Shown piece after piece: positions 50,936 to 58,653 of a DNA stretch of 64,000 nt; the first letter of the stretch is position 1, and each line of letters begins with the position of its first letter. Below the pieces are notes generated by a model. That model made no database searches. It was not told where the DNA came from and saw only the letters and a list, made by a program, of their open reading frames with translations. Origin of the DNA: CAVQBC01 sp963710665. GTDB lineage: Bacteria > Actinomycetota > Thermoleophilia > Solirubrobacterales > Solirubrobacteraceae. The stretch is taken from contig CAVQBC010000008.1 of assembly GCA_963710665.1 (NCBI GenBank), positions 372,001 through 436,000 of the forward strand. The letters are read 5' to 3'. The translations under genes and the position numbers were made by a program.

Positions 50936-50949
50936 AATGAAACGTCATT
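50936..50949. promoter_or_regulatory. Inverted repeat in divergent promoter region
   Basis: AATGA-AACG-TCATT lies in an AT-rich patch between the 208-aa gene and the ABM-like gene, and could be an operator for either. The repeat is short. Confidence 0.3.
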
Positions 50950-51047
50950 CAGAAACATGGTAGTGTCCGTCGTGCGCGCGGCCCCCTGCCGACGTCGTCG
51001 AGCTCCCAAGCTCCCTTCGACGTCACCTCCGGGCCCCGAGCGCATCA

Positions 51048-51069
51048 GGAGGCCTCAATCGAGGCCTCC
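51048..51069 (+). promoter_or_regulatory. Perfect 9-bp hairpin upstream of the ABM-like gene
   Basis: GGAGGCCTC (51048-51056) and GAGGCCTCC (51061-51069) pair perfectly around AATC, 28 bases before the ATG at 51098. Likely in the 5' leader or an upstream terminator. Confidence 0.45.
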
Positions 51070-51097
51070 ACGCTCAACAACAGTTGGGACCATTCAC

Positions 51098-51412
51098 ATG
51101 TATGCCACCATCCGACGCTACGAGGCGATCGACCAGAGCCGCGTCGCAGAGCTCGTCAAGAAGGTCGACGAGGGCCTCGCGCCGCGCCTGAGCGAACTGC
51201 CGGGCTTCAGCGGCTATCACCTCATCGATGCCGGCAACGGCGTCGTGAGCTCCGTCGGCTTCTTCGAGACATCGGCGCAGGCCGACGAGTCGACCCGCGT
51301 CGCGTCCGACTGGGTGCGCGAGGAGAAGCTGGAGTCGGCAATCCCGAATGCGCCGATGATCACCGGCGGCGAGGTCGTCGTACACAAGACGGGCGCGCTC
51401 GTCGAGGCGTGA
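51098..51412 (+). CDS. Antibiotic-biosynthesis-monooxygenase-like (ABM) dimeric barrel protein
   Basis: 104 residues with the ferredoxin-like dimeric alpha/beta-barrel pattern: MYATIRRYEAIDQSRVAELV, LSELPGFSGYHLIDAGNGVVSSVGFFETSAQADEST, then VASDWVREEKL. Many such proteins are small oxygenases or simply binding folds; the pocket residues do not allow a substrate call. ATG 51098 has no good Shine-Dalgarno sequence. A strong hairpin terminator follows at 51439. Confidence 0.75.
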   Translation: MYATIRRYEAIDQSRVAELVKKVDEGLAPRLSELPGFSGYHLIDAGNGVVSSVGFFETSAQADESTRVASDWVREEKLESAIPNAPMITGGEVVVHKTGALVEA

Positions 51413-51438
51413 CCGCGTAGGGCCGTCCGACGCCGAGA

Positions 51439-51462
51439 GAAGGCCCGCGCCCGCGGGCCTTC
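51439..51462 (+). terminator. Terminator hairpin after the ABM-like gene
   Basis: GAAGGCCCGC (51439-51448) and GCGGGCCTTC (51453-51462) form a perfect 10-bp stem with a 4-base loop, then TTCGTCGT. It starts 26 bases after the stop codon and closes the islet before repeat copy B. Confidence 0.7.
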
Positions 51463-51502
51463 TTCGTCGTCGGCGTCACCATCTCGCAGGATCGGTCCTG
51501 GG

Positions 51503-51604
51503 GCGACGGCGAGCGGCCGCGCCACGTGGACGCGGGCGCTCGCAGCCTCGCCGGCGGTGCTCGTCGTCGCGCGCGGCGGGCACGCTGTCTGCGGTGTTCG
51601 GCTA
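51503..51604. repeat. Direct repeat copy B (eroded 3' end of the DUF2007-like gene)
   Basis: Bases 51503-51543 are identical to 49737-49777; a further 19-base block (GGCGGTGCTCGTCGTCGCG) is shared, then the copy diverges with a 6-base deletion and ends GTTCGGCTAG. It has no start and is out of any open gene. It lies against the stop codon of the convergent RibD-like gene. Confidence 0.85.
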
Positions 51605-52165
51605 GGCCCGCTCGTAGACGAGGATGGCGACGCCGTCGCCGACCGTCCGCGAGTCGGTGAGGCGCAGGGGCTTCTTGTCGCCCGTCTCGCCGAAGATCCG
51701 CTTCCCGCTGCCGAGCACGACCGGGAAGACCATCAGCCGCAGCTCGTCGACGAGCCCCTGGTCGAGCAGCGCCTGCGCGAGCTGCGCGCTGCCGTGCACG
51801 ACGATGTTGCCGTCGTGTTCGTCCCTGACCTTCGCGACCGCGCTCGCGACGTCGCCGTCGAGCACCGTCGTGTTGGCCCAGGTCGGGTTCTCGAGCGTGG
51901 AGGAGACGACGTACTTCGGCATCGAGTTGAACTTGTCGGCGAACTCGCCGTCGCGCGAGGGCCATGCGTCGGCGAACCCCTCGTAGGTGCGGCGGCCCAG
52001 CAGCAGCGCGTCGGACCCCATGGTCTCGTCGACCTTGAACCGGTCGCCGTCCTCGCCGCGGCTGTACTCGAAGCTCCAGCCGCCGTACTTGAACTTCTCG
52101 GCCCCGCCCGGGTCCTCCATCACGCCGTCGAGCGACACGAACTCGGTTACGACGATCCGTCCCAT
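51602..52165 (-). CDS. Dihydrofolate reductase-fold protein (RibD C-terminal domain family)
   Basis: 187 residues from ATG 52165, which has AGGAGG 7 bases upstream; an earlier in-frame ATG at 52213 is not needed. RIVVTEFVSLDGVMEDPGG, LLLGRRTYEGFADAWP, YVVSSTL, GNIVVHGSAQLAQALLDQGLVDELRLMVFPVVLGSGKR-type ending are typical of stand-alone RibD_C proteins that bind NADPH; the reductase substrate is unknown. Divergent from an ArsR regulator, 83 bases apart. The stop codon sits within repeat copy B. Confidence 0.9.
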   Translation of the reverse strand: MGRIVVTEFVSLDGVMEDPGGAEKFKYGGWSFEYSRGEDGDRFKVDETMGSDALLLGRRTYEGFADAWPSRDGEFADKFNSMPKYVVSSTLENPTWANTTVLDGDVASAVAKVRDEHDGNIVVHGSAQLAQALLDQGLVDELRLMVFPVVLGSGKRIFGETGDKKPLRLTDSRTVGDGVAILVYERA

Positions 52166-52248
52166 GGGTGGTCCTCCTGTGATGGGGTCCTCGTGTCCGG
52201 GTATCATACTCAAGCGAGTTCTTTATCAAGCTATCGACTGAATAGAGG

Positions 52249-52584
52249 GTGGCGGTCGACCAGCTCAGCAGCACCTTCGCGGCGCTCGCGGATCCGACGC
52301 GGCGGGAGATCCTGTCCCGGCTGACGGAGGGCGAGGCCACCGTCGGCGAGCTCGCGGAGGGCTTCCCCATCAGCGTCCAGGCGGTCTCGCAGCACCTCAA
52401 GGTGCTCGAGCGCGCCGGGCTCATCGAGCGCGGCCGCGACGCGCAGCGCCGCCCGTCGCGGCTGGCGGGCGCGCCGATGAAGGACGCGGCCGAGTGGCTC
52501 GGGCGCTACCGTCGCTTCTGGGAGGCGAGCTTCGACAGCCTCGAGGCGCGCCTGCGCGCCGGCGAGGGGGAGGACGGAGGGTGA
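52249..52584 (+). CDS. ArsR-family transcriptional regulator
   Basis: 111 residues. Winged helix: FAALADPTRREILSRLTEGEATVGELAEGFPISVQAVSQHLKVLERAGLIERGRD-type sequence. No metal-binding cysteines are seen, so it belongs to the ArsR group that pairs with AHSA1/SRPBCC proteins. GTG start at 52249. The divergent gap to 52165 has an AT-rich stretch with CAAGC repeated at 52213-52217 and 52229-52233, candidate binding sites. The stop overlaps the next gene (GTGA). Confidence 0.9.
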   Translation: MAVDQLSSTFAALADPTRREILSRLTEGEATVGELAEGFPISVQAVSQHLKVLERAGLIERGRDAQRRPSRLAGAPMKDAAEWLGRYRRFWEASFDSLEARLRAGEGEDGG

Positions 52585-53027
52585 GCGAGCCGCCGGGCAT
52601 CACGATGACGCGCGTGTTCGACGCGCCGCGCGAGCGCGTGTGGGCCGAGTGGACGGAGCCCGCGCGCTTCGCCGACTGGTTCGGCGGTCCCGACTCGGAC
52701 GTGCCGCTCTCGACGGTCGCGATGGACGTCAGGCCGGGCGGCCTGTGGCGCGCCACGATGTTCAGCGGGGCCGAGCGCCGCCGGATCGACTGGAAGGGCA
52801 GCTACCACGAGGTCGACACGCCCGCGCGGCTCGTGTTCACGGTCTCCGACCAGCCCGGCGACGACCGCTACGAGCTCGTGATCGTGGTGCTCGTCGACCT
52901 CGGCGACGGGCGCACCGAGATGCGCTTCGAGCAGCGCGGCCACATGGCGGCCAAGCAGTACGAGCGCGCCGCCCAGGGGTGGGGGGTCTTCTTCGACCGG
53001 ATCGCGGAGCGCCTGGCGGGCGTGTGA
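52581..53027 (+). CDS. SRPBCC/AHSA1-domain protein
   Basis: 148 residues. ITMTRVFDAPRERVWAEWTE opens the START-like hydrophobic-pocket fold, with FADWFGG, VRPGGLWRATM and the C-terminal helix AAQGWGVFFDRIAERL. Coupled by GTGA to the ArsR gene, a pairing seen widely in bacteria; the regulated ligand or stress is unknown. Probably binds a hydrophobic small molecule. Confidence 0.9.
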   Translation: MSEPPGITMTRVFDAPRERVWAEWTEPARFADWFGGPDSDVPLSTVAMDVRPGGLWRATMFSGAERRRIDWKGSYHEVDTPARLVFTVSDQPGDDRYELVIVVLVDLGDGRTEMRFEQRGHMAAKQYERAAQGWGVFFDRIAERLAGV

Positions 53028-53034
53028 GGGGCGC

Positions 53035-53835
53035 TCAGGCGCGCGGCCGCGCCTCCCGGACCGGCCGCGCGGAGATCTCGGGCGCGCCCGCAGCCAGCCG
53101 CGCCAGGTGCGAGCGCCATGCCGCCTCGGTGTGCCGGATCGCGCGGCCGGGAAAGGCGCGCTCCAGAGCCTGCGCCTCGCCGCCCGGCGACGGGCCGCTC
53201 GCCAGGCGGACGCACGCGTCCTCGCCCTCCTCCCGCGCCAGCAGGTCGAAGACCGTGCCGCCCAGCAGCGCGGCGTCGCGGCGCCCGGGCGGGAAGCTCG
53301 GCGGCGGGCCGTCGCGGAGGCGGCCGGCCACGACCGGGCGCAGGTGGCGCGTCTGCCCCGAGAAGTACTGCGCGGCGCCCTCGATCAGCCACAGCCGGCT
53401 CAGGTAGCGCCGGAAGCGCCGCGGGCTGAAGGGCGGGGGGAAGCCCGGGCGGCTCGCGCCGACCGTCAGGCGGGCGAGCAGCGCCGATGGCGCGAGCATC
53501 AGCATCTCCAGCGAGCCCTCCACGTTGGAGGCCCGCTGGGCCAGCACCCGCGGGCACAGGACGTGCAGCGTGCCGAGGTCGGTCCAGCCGACGAGGTAGC
53601 GCCGCCCGGCCGGGGCGGTGAGCGCCCGCTGGACCGGCAGCCACGGCTGGGCGGCATCGAGCTGGGCGGTCGACCCGTGCAGGACGACGGCCAGGTCGCC
53701 GAGCCGCGCGGAGAAGCGGCGCTCCAGGGTGCGCCGCGCGTGCTCGAGCTGGGCGAGGACCCGCTCGGCGTCCGCGCCGTCGCGGGCGTCGTGGCGGGCG
53801 GTGAACGTCTCGGAGGTGGACTCGACCCAGGTCAT
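53035..53835 (-). CDS. Degenerate gluzincin-like (peptidase MA-type) protein
   Basis: 266 residues. FTARHDARDGADAERVLAQLEHARRTLERRFSARLG-like start and LWLIEGAAQYFSGQ resemble peptidase-MA proteins, in which the helix after HExxH reads WLxEGxAxY with a zinc-ligand Glu. No HExxH is present; the expected position reads around LLARLTV, so the zinc site is lost and catalysis is unlikely. No signal peptide. Convergent with the AHSA1 gene. The call rests on the WLIEGAAQY stretch and overall layout. Confidence 0.5.
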   Translation of the reverse strand: MTWVESTSETFTARHDARDGADAERVLAQLEHARRTLERRFSARLGDLAVVLHGSTAQLDAAQPWLPVQRALTAPAGRRYLVGWTDLGTLHVLCPRVLAQRASNVEGSLEMLMLAPSALLARLTVGASRPGFPPPFSPRRFRRYLSRLWLIEGAAQYFSGQTRHLRPVVAGRLRDGPPPSFPPGRRDAALLGGTVFDLLAREEGEDACVRLASGPSPGGEAQALERAFPGRAIRHTEAAWRSHLARLAAGAPEISARPVREARPRA

Positions 53836-53907
53836 CCCGGGCCGATTCTCTCCGCCGCGCGGGGCGGGCGCGTCGCGGGCCGGCTAGAGCCCGCGGACGC
53901 GCTGCTC

Positions 53908-54540
53908 CTAGGCGAAGGCGGGAACCCCGTTCGAGTCGACGATCCCGACGATCTCCTCCGAGGCCCGCTCGAACTCCTCGTCGGAGAGCACCGGCGTGCC
54001 CTCGAAGGGCAGGTCGCGGGTGATCTCCAGCCAGGACCGGCAGCCCCCGTAGTCGTCGCGGACCTTGACGGTCACCGGACGCGGGATCCGATACGTGCGC
54101 AGCAGCAGCACGTGCAGCGGATGGCGGCGCTTCCAGGCGAGGCGCTTCTCCGCGTAGTCCGTGGTCCACACGTAGAACGGGGAGAGTCCGTCGATGGCAC
54201 GGCGGTCGGTGACCGTCCAGGAGCCGGCGACCTCGGCCCACGCCCGGATGCGCACCCGGTCGGGCTGCGCGATGCCGCCGTCGACGTACATCGACTGCAC
54301 CGGCGGCTCGCCGTCGGGCCACACGCCCTCCTCGAGCGCGCGCCGCAGCTCCGGCTGGTGGGACTCACGGACCAGGTCGGTCCGCTGATGATCGAACGTC
54401 GGGTAGAGGAAGAACCGGTCGTGCTCGAGGCTGAAGTGCTTTTCGGGCTCCCGGATCCCGCCCTTGCGAAGCGTCACGAGCTGCTCGCCCTCGGCGAGCG
54501 CGCGCACAGTGACAGCCCATTCCTTGAAAGCGATTGGCAT
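53908..54540 (-). CDS. DUF1802 family protein
   Basis: 210 residues from ATG 54540 (MPIAFKEWAVTVRALAEGEQ). Start chosen because DUF1802 proteins begin at the AFKEW stretch; the frame is open to 54651 but that part is unlike the family. GGIREPEKHFSLEHDRFFLYPTFDHQR and SHQPELRRAL are typical. The molecular role is not known. Upstream 54541-54828 holds no gene. Confidence 0.8.
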   Translation of the reverse strand: MPIAFKEWAVTVRALAEGEQLVTLRKGGIREPEKHFSLEHDRFFLYPTFDHQRTDLVRESHQPELRRALEEGVWPDGEPPVQSMYVDGGIAQPDRVRIRAWAEVAGSWTVTDRRAIDGLSPFYVWTTDYAEKRLAWKRRHPLHVLLLRTYRIPRPVTVKVRDDYGGCRSWLEITRDLPFEGTPVLSDEEFERASEEIVGIVDSNGVPAFA

Positions 54541-54828
54541 AGAGATGCGAGTAGAGAGGGGAAATACGTACCAACAAAGCCCCGTACGCAAACCTGTTGC
54601 GAACCGGCGAGTGAGAACGAACTCGCGGTGACCACCCATGGGGCGAGTCACATACTATGCACAAAGTCCGGAATTCTCATAACATGCCTGGAAATCGCCA
54701 ATTTCGCGGTTTTTGAGCGATCGTGAGCACGCCGATTCCGGCCCGCAAGGTCGCGCGCAGCGCCGAGTCGTGCCTTCGCTGACCGGGCGGCGCCCGCCCG
54801 GGGCGCCGCGCTCCTGGGACGGCCGCGC
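54541..54828. other. Intergenic gap, 288 bp, no gene seen
   Basis: Less GC-rich than the surroundings, especially 54660-54725 with TCATAACATGCC and AATTTCGCGGTTTTTGAG. Presumably carries the promoter for the DUF1802 gene and the 3' end of the transcript from the zinc-motif gene upstream. No tRNA or clear hairpin was found. Confidence 0.4.
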
Positions 54829-55257
54829 TCAGGCGGCCAGCACGACTTCCTCGCTGTCCGCGAGGTGCTGGTGCGACGGGCAGTAGCCGTTGCGGGGGAG
54901 CGGTATGCGGCGGCACGGGCTGCCGCGACGGGTCGTGGCGCGGCACTCGAGGCGGTTGCCGGCGAGGTCGTAGCCGCCCTGGGGCTGCGTCGCGAGGTAC
55001 TCCCGGGCGAAGGTCATGTAGCGATCGACGACCGTGTAGACCCGGTGCTGCGCCGACATCGGGAAGAAGATCCGGATGTCGTTGAACAGCGTCCGCGAGG
55101 GCCGGGCGAAGTAGTGGCGGTCCGTGGCGAGCCGGCGTACCGCCTCCTCGCATGACTGCAGGACGCGTTCATGGTTGCCTGGGCCCGAGGGGCACACCCG
55201 CTGGTCGAGGATCTGCGGCGCCAGCTCCCGGTAGATCGTCCGGCTGAATCGATACAT
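54829..55257 (-). CDS. Small protein with C-terminal CxATTxxGxxC...C..H zinc motif
   Basis: 142 residues. N-terminal half helical (ERVLQSCEEAVRRLATDRHY, MSAQHRVYTVVDRYMTFARE); the C-terminal part has CRATTRRGSPCRRIPLPRNG followed by YCPSH, giving a C-x7-8-C-x-C-x2-H zinc knuckle. The motif recurs in many short proteins of actinobacteria and phages without a fixed role. ATG 55257 with AAGGGA upstream. Probable nucleic-acid or protein binding; not shown. Confidence 0.65.
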   Translation of the reverse strand: MYRFSRTIYRELAPQILDQRVCPSGPGNHERVLQSCEEAVRRLATDRHYFARPSRTLFNDIRIFFPMSAQHRVYTVVDRYMTFAREYLATQPQGGYDLAGNRLECRATTRRGSPCRRIPLPRNGYCPSHQHLADSEEVVLAA

Positions 55258-55292
55258 CTCGACGTCCCTTCCCCTGAACTCAAAGCTCCCGC

Positions 55293-55309
55293 GGATCTCC
55301 CGCAGATCC
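55293..55309. promoter_or_regulatory. Inverted repeat upstream of the zinc-motif gene
   Basis: GGATCT (55293-55298) and AGATCC (55304-55309) around a 5-base spacer, 36 bases upstream of the start of the minus-strand gene. Possible operator or leader hairpin. Confidence 0.3.
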
Positions 55310-55395
55310 AGCGAAAGCTTGCGATTGCGTTGTGTACGCAGGAACGCCCGCTCTATTAACTTCGTATTAAGCCTTCACCGGTCTGGGAATGTTCC

Positions 55396-56841
55396 CTAGG
55401 TCCATGTTTCGACGCTGACCACGCCGTCGGGCGAGACCACCGAATGGCGGTCGTCGAGGGCCGGATCGGGTGCCGGGAAGTCGGTCCGCTGGTGGGCTCC
55501 GCGGCTCTCGCACCGGGCGAGGGCGGAGGCGGCCACGAGCCGCGCGAGCGGGTGGAGGTCGCCGAGCAGCCGCTCGAGGCCCTCGGCGTCGCGCTCGAGA
55601 CCGGCGTGCTGCCAGGTCGCCTCGCGGGTGGTCCGGCTCGGTGGTGACGGCGGGTCGCCGGCGGGGGCGGCGCGGTGTGCGGGTGCCGGCTCGCCGAGGC
55701 CGGACAGCGCGGCCCGGCGCCCGAACACGAAGCACTCCGAGAGCGAGTTCGAGGCCAGGCGGTTGGCGCCGTGCAGGCCCGTGCAGGCGCACTCGCCGAT
55801 CGCGAGCAGGCCGCCGACCGCCGTGCGCCCGTGGAGGTCGCACGCGATGCCGCCCATGACGTAGTGGCTCGCGGGCGCGACGGGGACGCGCTCGCGCGCC
55901 GGATCGAGGCCCGCCTCGCGCAGCGCCGCGACGACGTTCGGGAAGCGGCCCGGGTCGACGGCCCGCATGTCGAGCCAGACGCACGGCTCCCCCCGCGACC
56001 GCATGGTGGCGACGATCGCGCGGGCGACCTCGTCGCGGGGGCGCAGCTCGTCGGTGAAGCGCTCGCCGCTGCCGTCGTGCAGCGTGGCGCCCTCGCCGCG
56101 CACCGCCTCGGAGATGAGGAAGCCCTCACGGCCCTTGACGCCCGTCACCGCCGTGGGGTGGAACTGGACGAACTCGAGGTCGGCGAGCACCGCGCCGGCG
56201 GCGCGGGCGAGCAGGAGCCCGGAGCCGTAGGAGCCCGGCGGGTTGGTGGTGCGCGACCACAGCGCCGCGGCGCCGCCGGTGGCGAGCACGACCGCGCGCG
56301 CGAGCCGCCGCTCGCCGGCGTCGATCTCGACGCCCGCGCAGCGGCCGTCGGCCAGGAGCAGCGCGGTCGCCCGGCGGCCCTCCAGGACCTCGACGGCGTC
56401 GTGGCTCGCGACGTCCGCCGAGAGCTCGCGCAGGATGCGCCGGCCCGTGGCGCTGCCGCCGGCGTGCGCGACGCGCCGGACGCGATGGCCGCCCTCCAGC
56501 CCGAGCGCGAGCCGCCCGTGGCGGTCGGCGTCGAAGCGCACCCCGAGCCGCTCGAGGTCGTGGAAGCGCTCCGGCGCCTCGGCGCACAGCACCTCCGCCG
56601 CCGAGCGGCGCACGAGGCCGCGGCCGGCGGCGAGCGTGTCCTCGAGGTGCAGTGCCGGCGAGTCGTCGACCGCCAGCGCGGCGGCGAGGCCGCCCTGGGC
56701 CCAGTAGGACGCCGTCTCGGCGAGCGGCCGGGCCGAGATCAGGGCCACCCGCGCGCCCTCGGCGGCGGCGCACAGCGCGGCGAACAGTCCGGCGGCACCC
56801 GCTCCGACGACCACGAGGTCCGCTGAGCGCTCACCGGGCAC
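55396..56841 (-). CDS. nadB: L-aspartate oxidase
   Basis: 481 residues. FAD-binding LVVVGAGAAGLFAALCAA, then SYWAQGGLAAAL, AGGSATGRRI, VVLATGGAAALW, LEFVQFHPTAV, YVMGGIACDLHGRT and GANRLASNSLSE, all typical of NadB in order. It oxidises L-aspartate to iminoaspartate, first step of NAD synthesis; nadA and nadC are not in the window. The GTG start at 56841 is 8 bases from the -10 hexamer TACCGT shared with the divergent gene. The C-terminal helical domain (about 390-481) is shorter than in E. coli. Confidence 0.93.
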   Translation of the reverse strand: MPGERSADLVVVGAGAAGLFAALCAAAEGARVALISARPLAETASYWAQGGLAAALAVDDSPALHLEDTLAAGRGLVRRSAAEVLCAEAPERFHDLERLGVRFDADRHGRLALGLEGGHRVRRVAHAGGSATGRRILRELSADVASHDAVEVLEGRRATALLLADGRCAGVEIDAGERRLARAVVLATGGAAALWSRTTNPPGSYGSGLLLARAAGAVLADLEFVQFHPTAVTGVKGREGFLISEAVRGEGATLHDGSGERFTDELRPRDEVARAIVATMRSRGEPCVWLDMRAVDPGRFPNVVAALREAGLDPARERVPVAPASHYVMGGIACDLHGRTAVGGLLAIGECACTGLHGANRLASNSLSECFVFGRRAALSGLGEPAPAHRAAPAGDPPSPPSRTTREATWQHAGLERDAEGLERLLGDLHPLARLVAASALARCESRGAHQRTDFPAPDPALDDRHSVVSPDGVVSVETWT

Positions 56842-56848
56842 GACGGGC

Positions 56849-56855
56849 TACGGTA
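56849..56855. promoter_or_regulatory. Overlapping divergent -10 hexamers
   Basis: On the plus strand TACGGT (56849-56854) ends 7 bases before the ATG of the deacetylase-family gene. On the minus strand TACCGT (56855-56850) ends 8 bases before the nadB GTG. They share five base pairs, so the two promoters probably cannot be used at once. Confidence 0.55.
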
Positions 56856-56861
56856 CCCGGG

Positions 56862-57911
56862 ATGGCTGCCCCCTCTCCCGCGCCGCTCTGGCTGCGCCAC
56901 GACTCGTCGTTCGGCCATGTGATCCCCGGCCACCCCGAGCGCCCCGAGCGGATCAAGGCGCTCGAGGCCGTGCTGTCCCGGCAGGACTGGTTCGGCTGGA
57001 ACGTGGCGGAGGCGCCGGCCGTCGAGCGCGAGCAGCTGCGGCAGGTGCACCCGGAGTCGCACGTCGCGTTCATCGAGGAGGTGTGCGCCGGGGGCGGCGG
57101 CCAGATCGACCTCGACACCGCGGCGGTGGCCGACACCTGGGAGACCATCGTCCACGCCGCCGGCGGGGCGGTCGCGCTGGTCGACGCGCTCGTGTCCGGC
57201 GAGGCCACCGCGGGCTTCTCGGGGCTGCGCCCGCCCGGCCATCACGCCGAGCGCGAGCGGGCGATGGGCTTCTGCTTCTTCAACAGCGCGGCGGTCGCGG
57301 CGCGCCACGCCACGATCGTCCACGGCCTCGAGCGCGTGATGATCCTCGACTGGGACGTCCACCACGGCAACGGGACGAACGACATCTTCCACGACGACGA
57401 GGACGTCCTGTACATGTCGATCCACCAGTGGCCGCTGTATCCCGGCACGGGGCCGCCGAGCGACGTCGGCTCGGGCGCCGGCGAGGGGTTCACGGTCAAC
57501 GTGCCGGTGCCCGGCGGGACGGGGGACGACGCGTACCGCTCGCTCGTCGAGCACGTCGCCTGCACGCTGGTGCGCGCCTGGGAGCCGCAGCTCGTGCTCG
57601 TCTCCGCGGGCTTCGACGCCCACCGCGCCGACCCGCTGGCGGGCTGTCAGGTGACCGAGGCGGGCTACGCCGGGATGACCGCGTCCCTGCGGCGGGCCTG
57701 CGACGAGGTCGGCGCGCCCGTCGGGGCGGTGCTCGAGGGCGGCTACGCGGTGGAGGCCCTGGCGGCCTCGGTCGCCGCGCTGCTGCCCGTGCTCGGCGGC
57801 TACGCCGGGTCGTCGGTCGACGCGGAGGACGTGCGGGTGCATCCGCTGGCCGCCGACGCGGCGCGGCGGCTCGAGCGGTACTGGCCGTCGCTCGCGGGCG
57901 CCGTCGGCTGA
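56862..57911 (+). CDS. Histone deacetylase-family amidohydrolase (AcuC/APAH-like)
   Basis: 349 residues. HPERPERIKALEAVL start, then PPGHHAE with the two catalytic histidines, DWDVHHGNGT and SAGFDAH with the zinc ligands, and LEGGYA with the Gly-Gly-Tyr. A complete zinc active site. Bacterial members remove acetyl groups from polyamines, acetoin-linked enzymes or other small amides; the substrate is open. ATG 56862 appears leaderless. Stop lies 4 bases from the convergent SPOR gene's stop. Confidence 0.93.
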   Translation: MAAPSPAPLWLRHDSSFGHVIPGHPERPERIKALEAVLSRQDWFGWNVAEAPAVEREQLRQVHPESHVAFIEEVCAGGGGQIDLDTAAVADTWETIVHAAGGAVALVDALVSGEATAGFSGLRPPGHHAERERAMGFCFFNSAAVAARHATIVHGLERVMILDWDVHHGNGTNDIFHDDEDVLYMSIHQWPLYPGTGPPSDVGSGAGEGFTVNVPVPGGTGDDAYRSLVEHVACTLVRAWEPQLVLVSAGFDAHRADPLAGCQVTEAGYAGMTASLRRACDEVGAPVGAVLEGGYAVEALAASVAALLPVLGGYAGSSVDAEDVRVHPLAADAARRLERYWPSLAGAVG

Positions 57912-57915
57912 GCCG

Positions 57916-58653
57916 CTACCCGGGGACCACGTGGCGCGCGTAGGCCCCGCCGCCGATGGACTCGGCCTGGGTCCGCGCCTCGCTCGCACTGTCGTACTGG
58001 CCGACGAACGCCACCCAGTAGCCGGGCTTCAGCGAGCTGAAGTCGTCGGAGCGCAGGACCCCGGCGTCCTTGCCCTGGCTCGCGAGGTCCTCGGCGGTGC
58101 GCTCGGCGGCCGAGCGGCTCTCCGACGAGCGCACGATGACGGTGTAGGCCGTCTCGCCCTCGGGCCACTCGCCGACCTGGGACGAGCCGCCGGGGGTGGC
58201 GGTCGCGCCGGGCGCGGGGGTCTCCTCCGCGCCGGGACTGGGCGTCGGCGAGGCCTCCGCGCCGGGCGCGGGCGACTCCTCGGCGCCGGGGGTGGGCGAC
58301 ACCTCCGCGCCGGGGGACGGGGTCGGTGACGGCGCCGGCGACCCCGACGCACCCGGGCCGGGCTCGACCGGCGCGGGTGACGGCGTAGGCGCTCTCGCGA
58401 CCGGCTCGCCGCCGTCGGACAGCTCGAGGAAGGCGAGCACGAGGCCGGCCACGATCAGCGTCCCGAGCACGGCGGCGATCGCGATCGGCCCGCGCCAGCG
58501 CGGGGTGCCGGCGATCTGGGAGCGGGTGTCGGCGCCGCAGCTCAGGCACCACTCCTGGCCGGGGACGAGCGGCGCGCCGCACCGCGGGCAGGTGCGCGGC
58601 TCCGGCTCCGGCGCCGGGGCCGGGGTGGGAGTCGGGCTCTCGACCGTGCTCAT
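57916..58653 (-). CDS. Zinc-ribbon, single-pass membrane, SPOR-domain protein
   Basis: 245 residues from ATG 58653, which overlaps the preceding gene's stop (ATGA). Zinc ribbon CPRCGAPLVPGQEWCLSCGA near the N-terminus, a membrane helix (PIAIAAVLGTLIVAGLVLAF), a Pro/Ser/Gly linker with repeats of the type PGAExSPxPGAE, and a C-terminal SPOR domain (AYTVIVRSSESRSAAERTAE...YWVAFVGQYDSASEAR). SPOR domains bind denuded septal peptidoglycan, so this may act at the division site. The ORF is also open upstream into the preceding gene only because that gene is frameshifted. Confidence 0.8.
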   Translation of the reverse strand: MSTVESPTPTPAPAPEPEPRTCPRCGAPLVPGQEWCLSCGADTRSQIAGTPRWRGPIAIAAVLGTLIVAGLVLAFLELSDGGEPVARAPTPSPAPVEPGPGASGSPAPSPTPSPGAEVSPTPGAEESPAPGAEASPTPSPGAEETPAPGATATPGGSSQVGEWPEGETAYTVIVRSSESRSAAERTAEDLASQGKDAGVLRSDDFSSLKPGYWVAFVGQYDSASEARTQAESIGGGAYARHVVPG

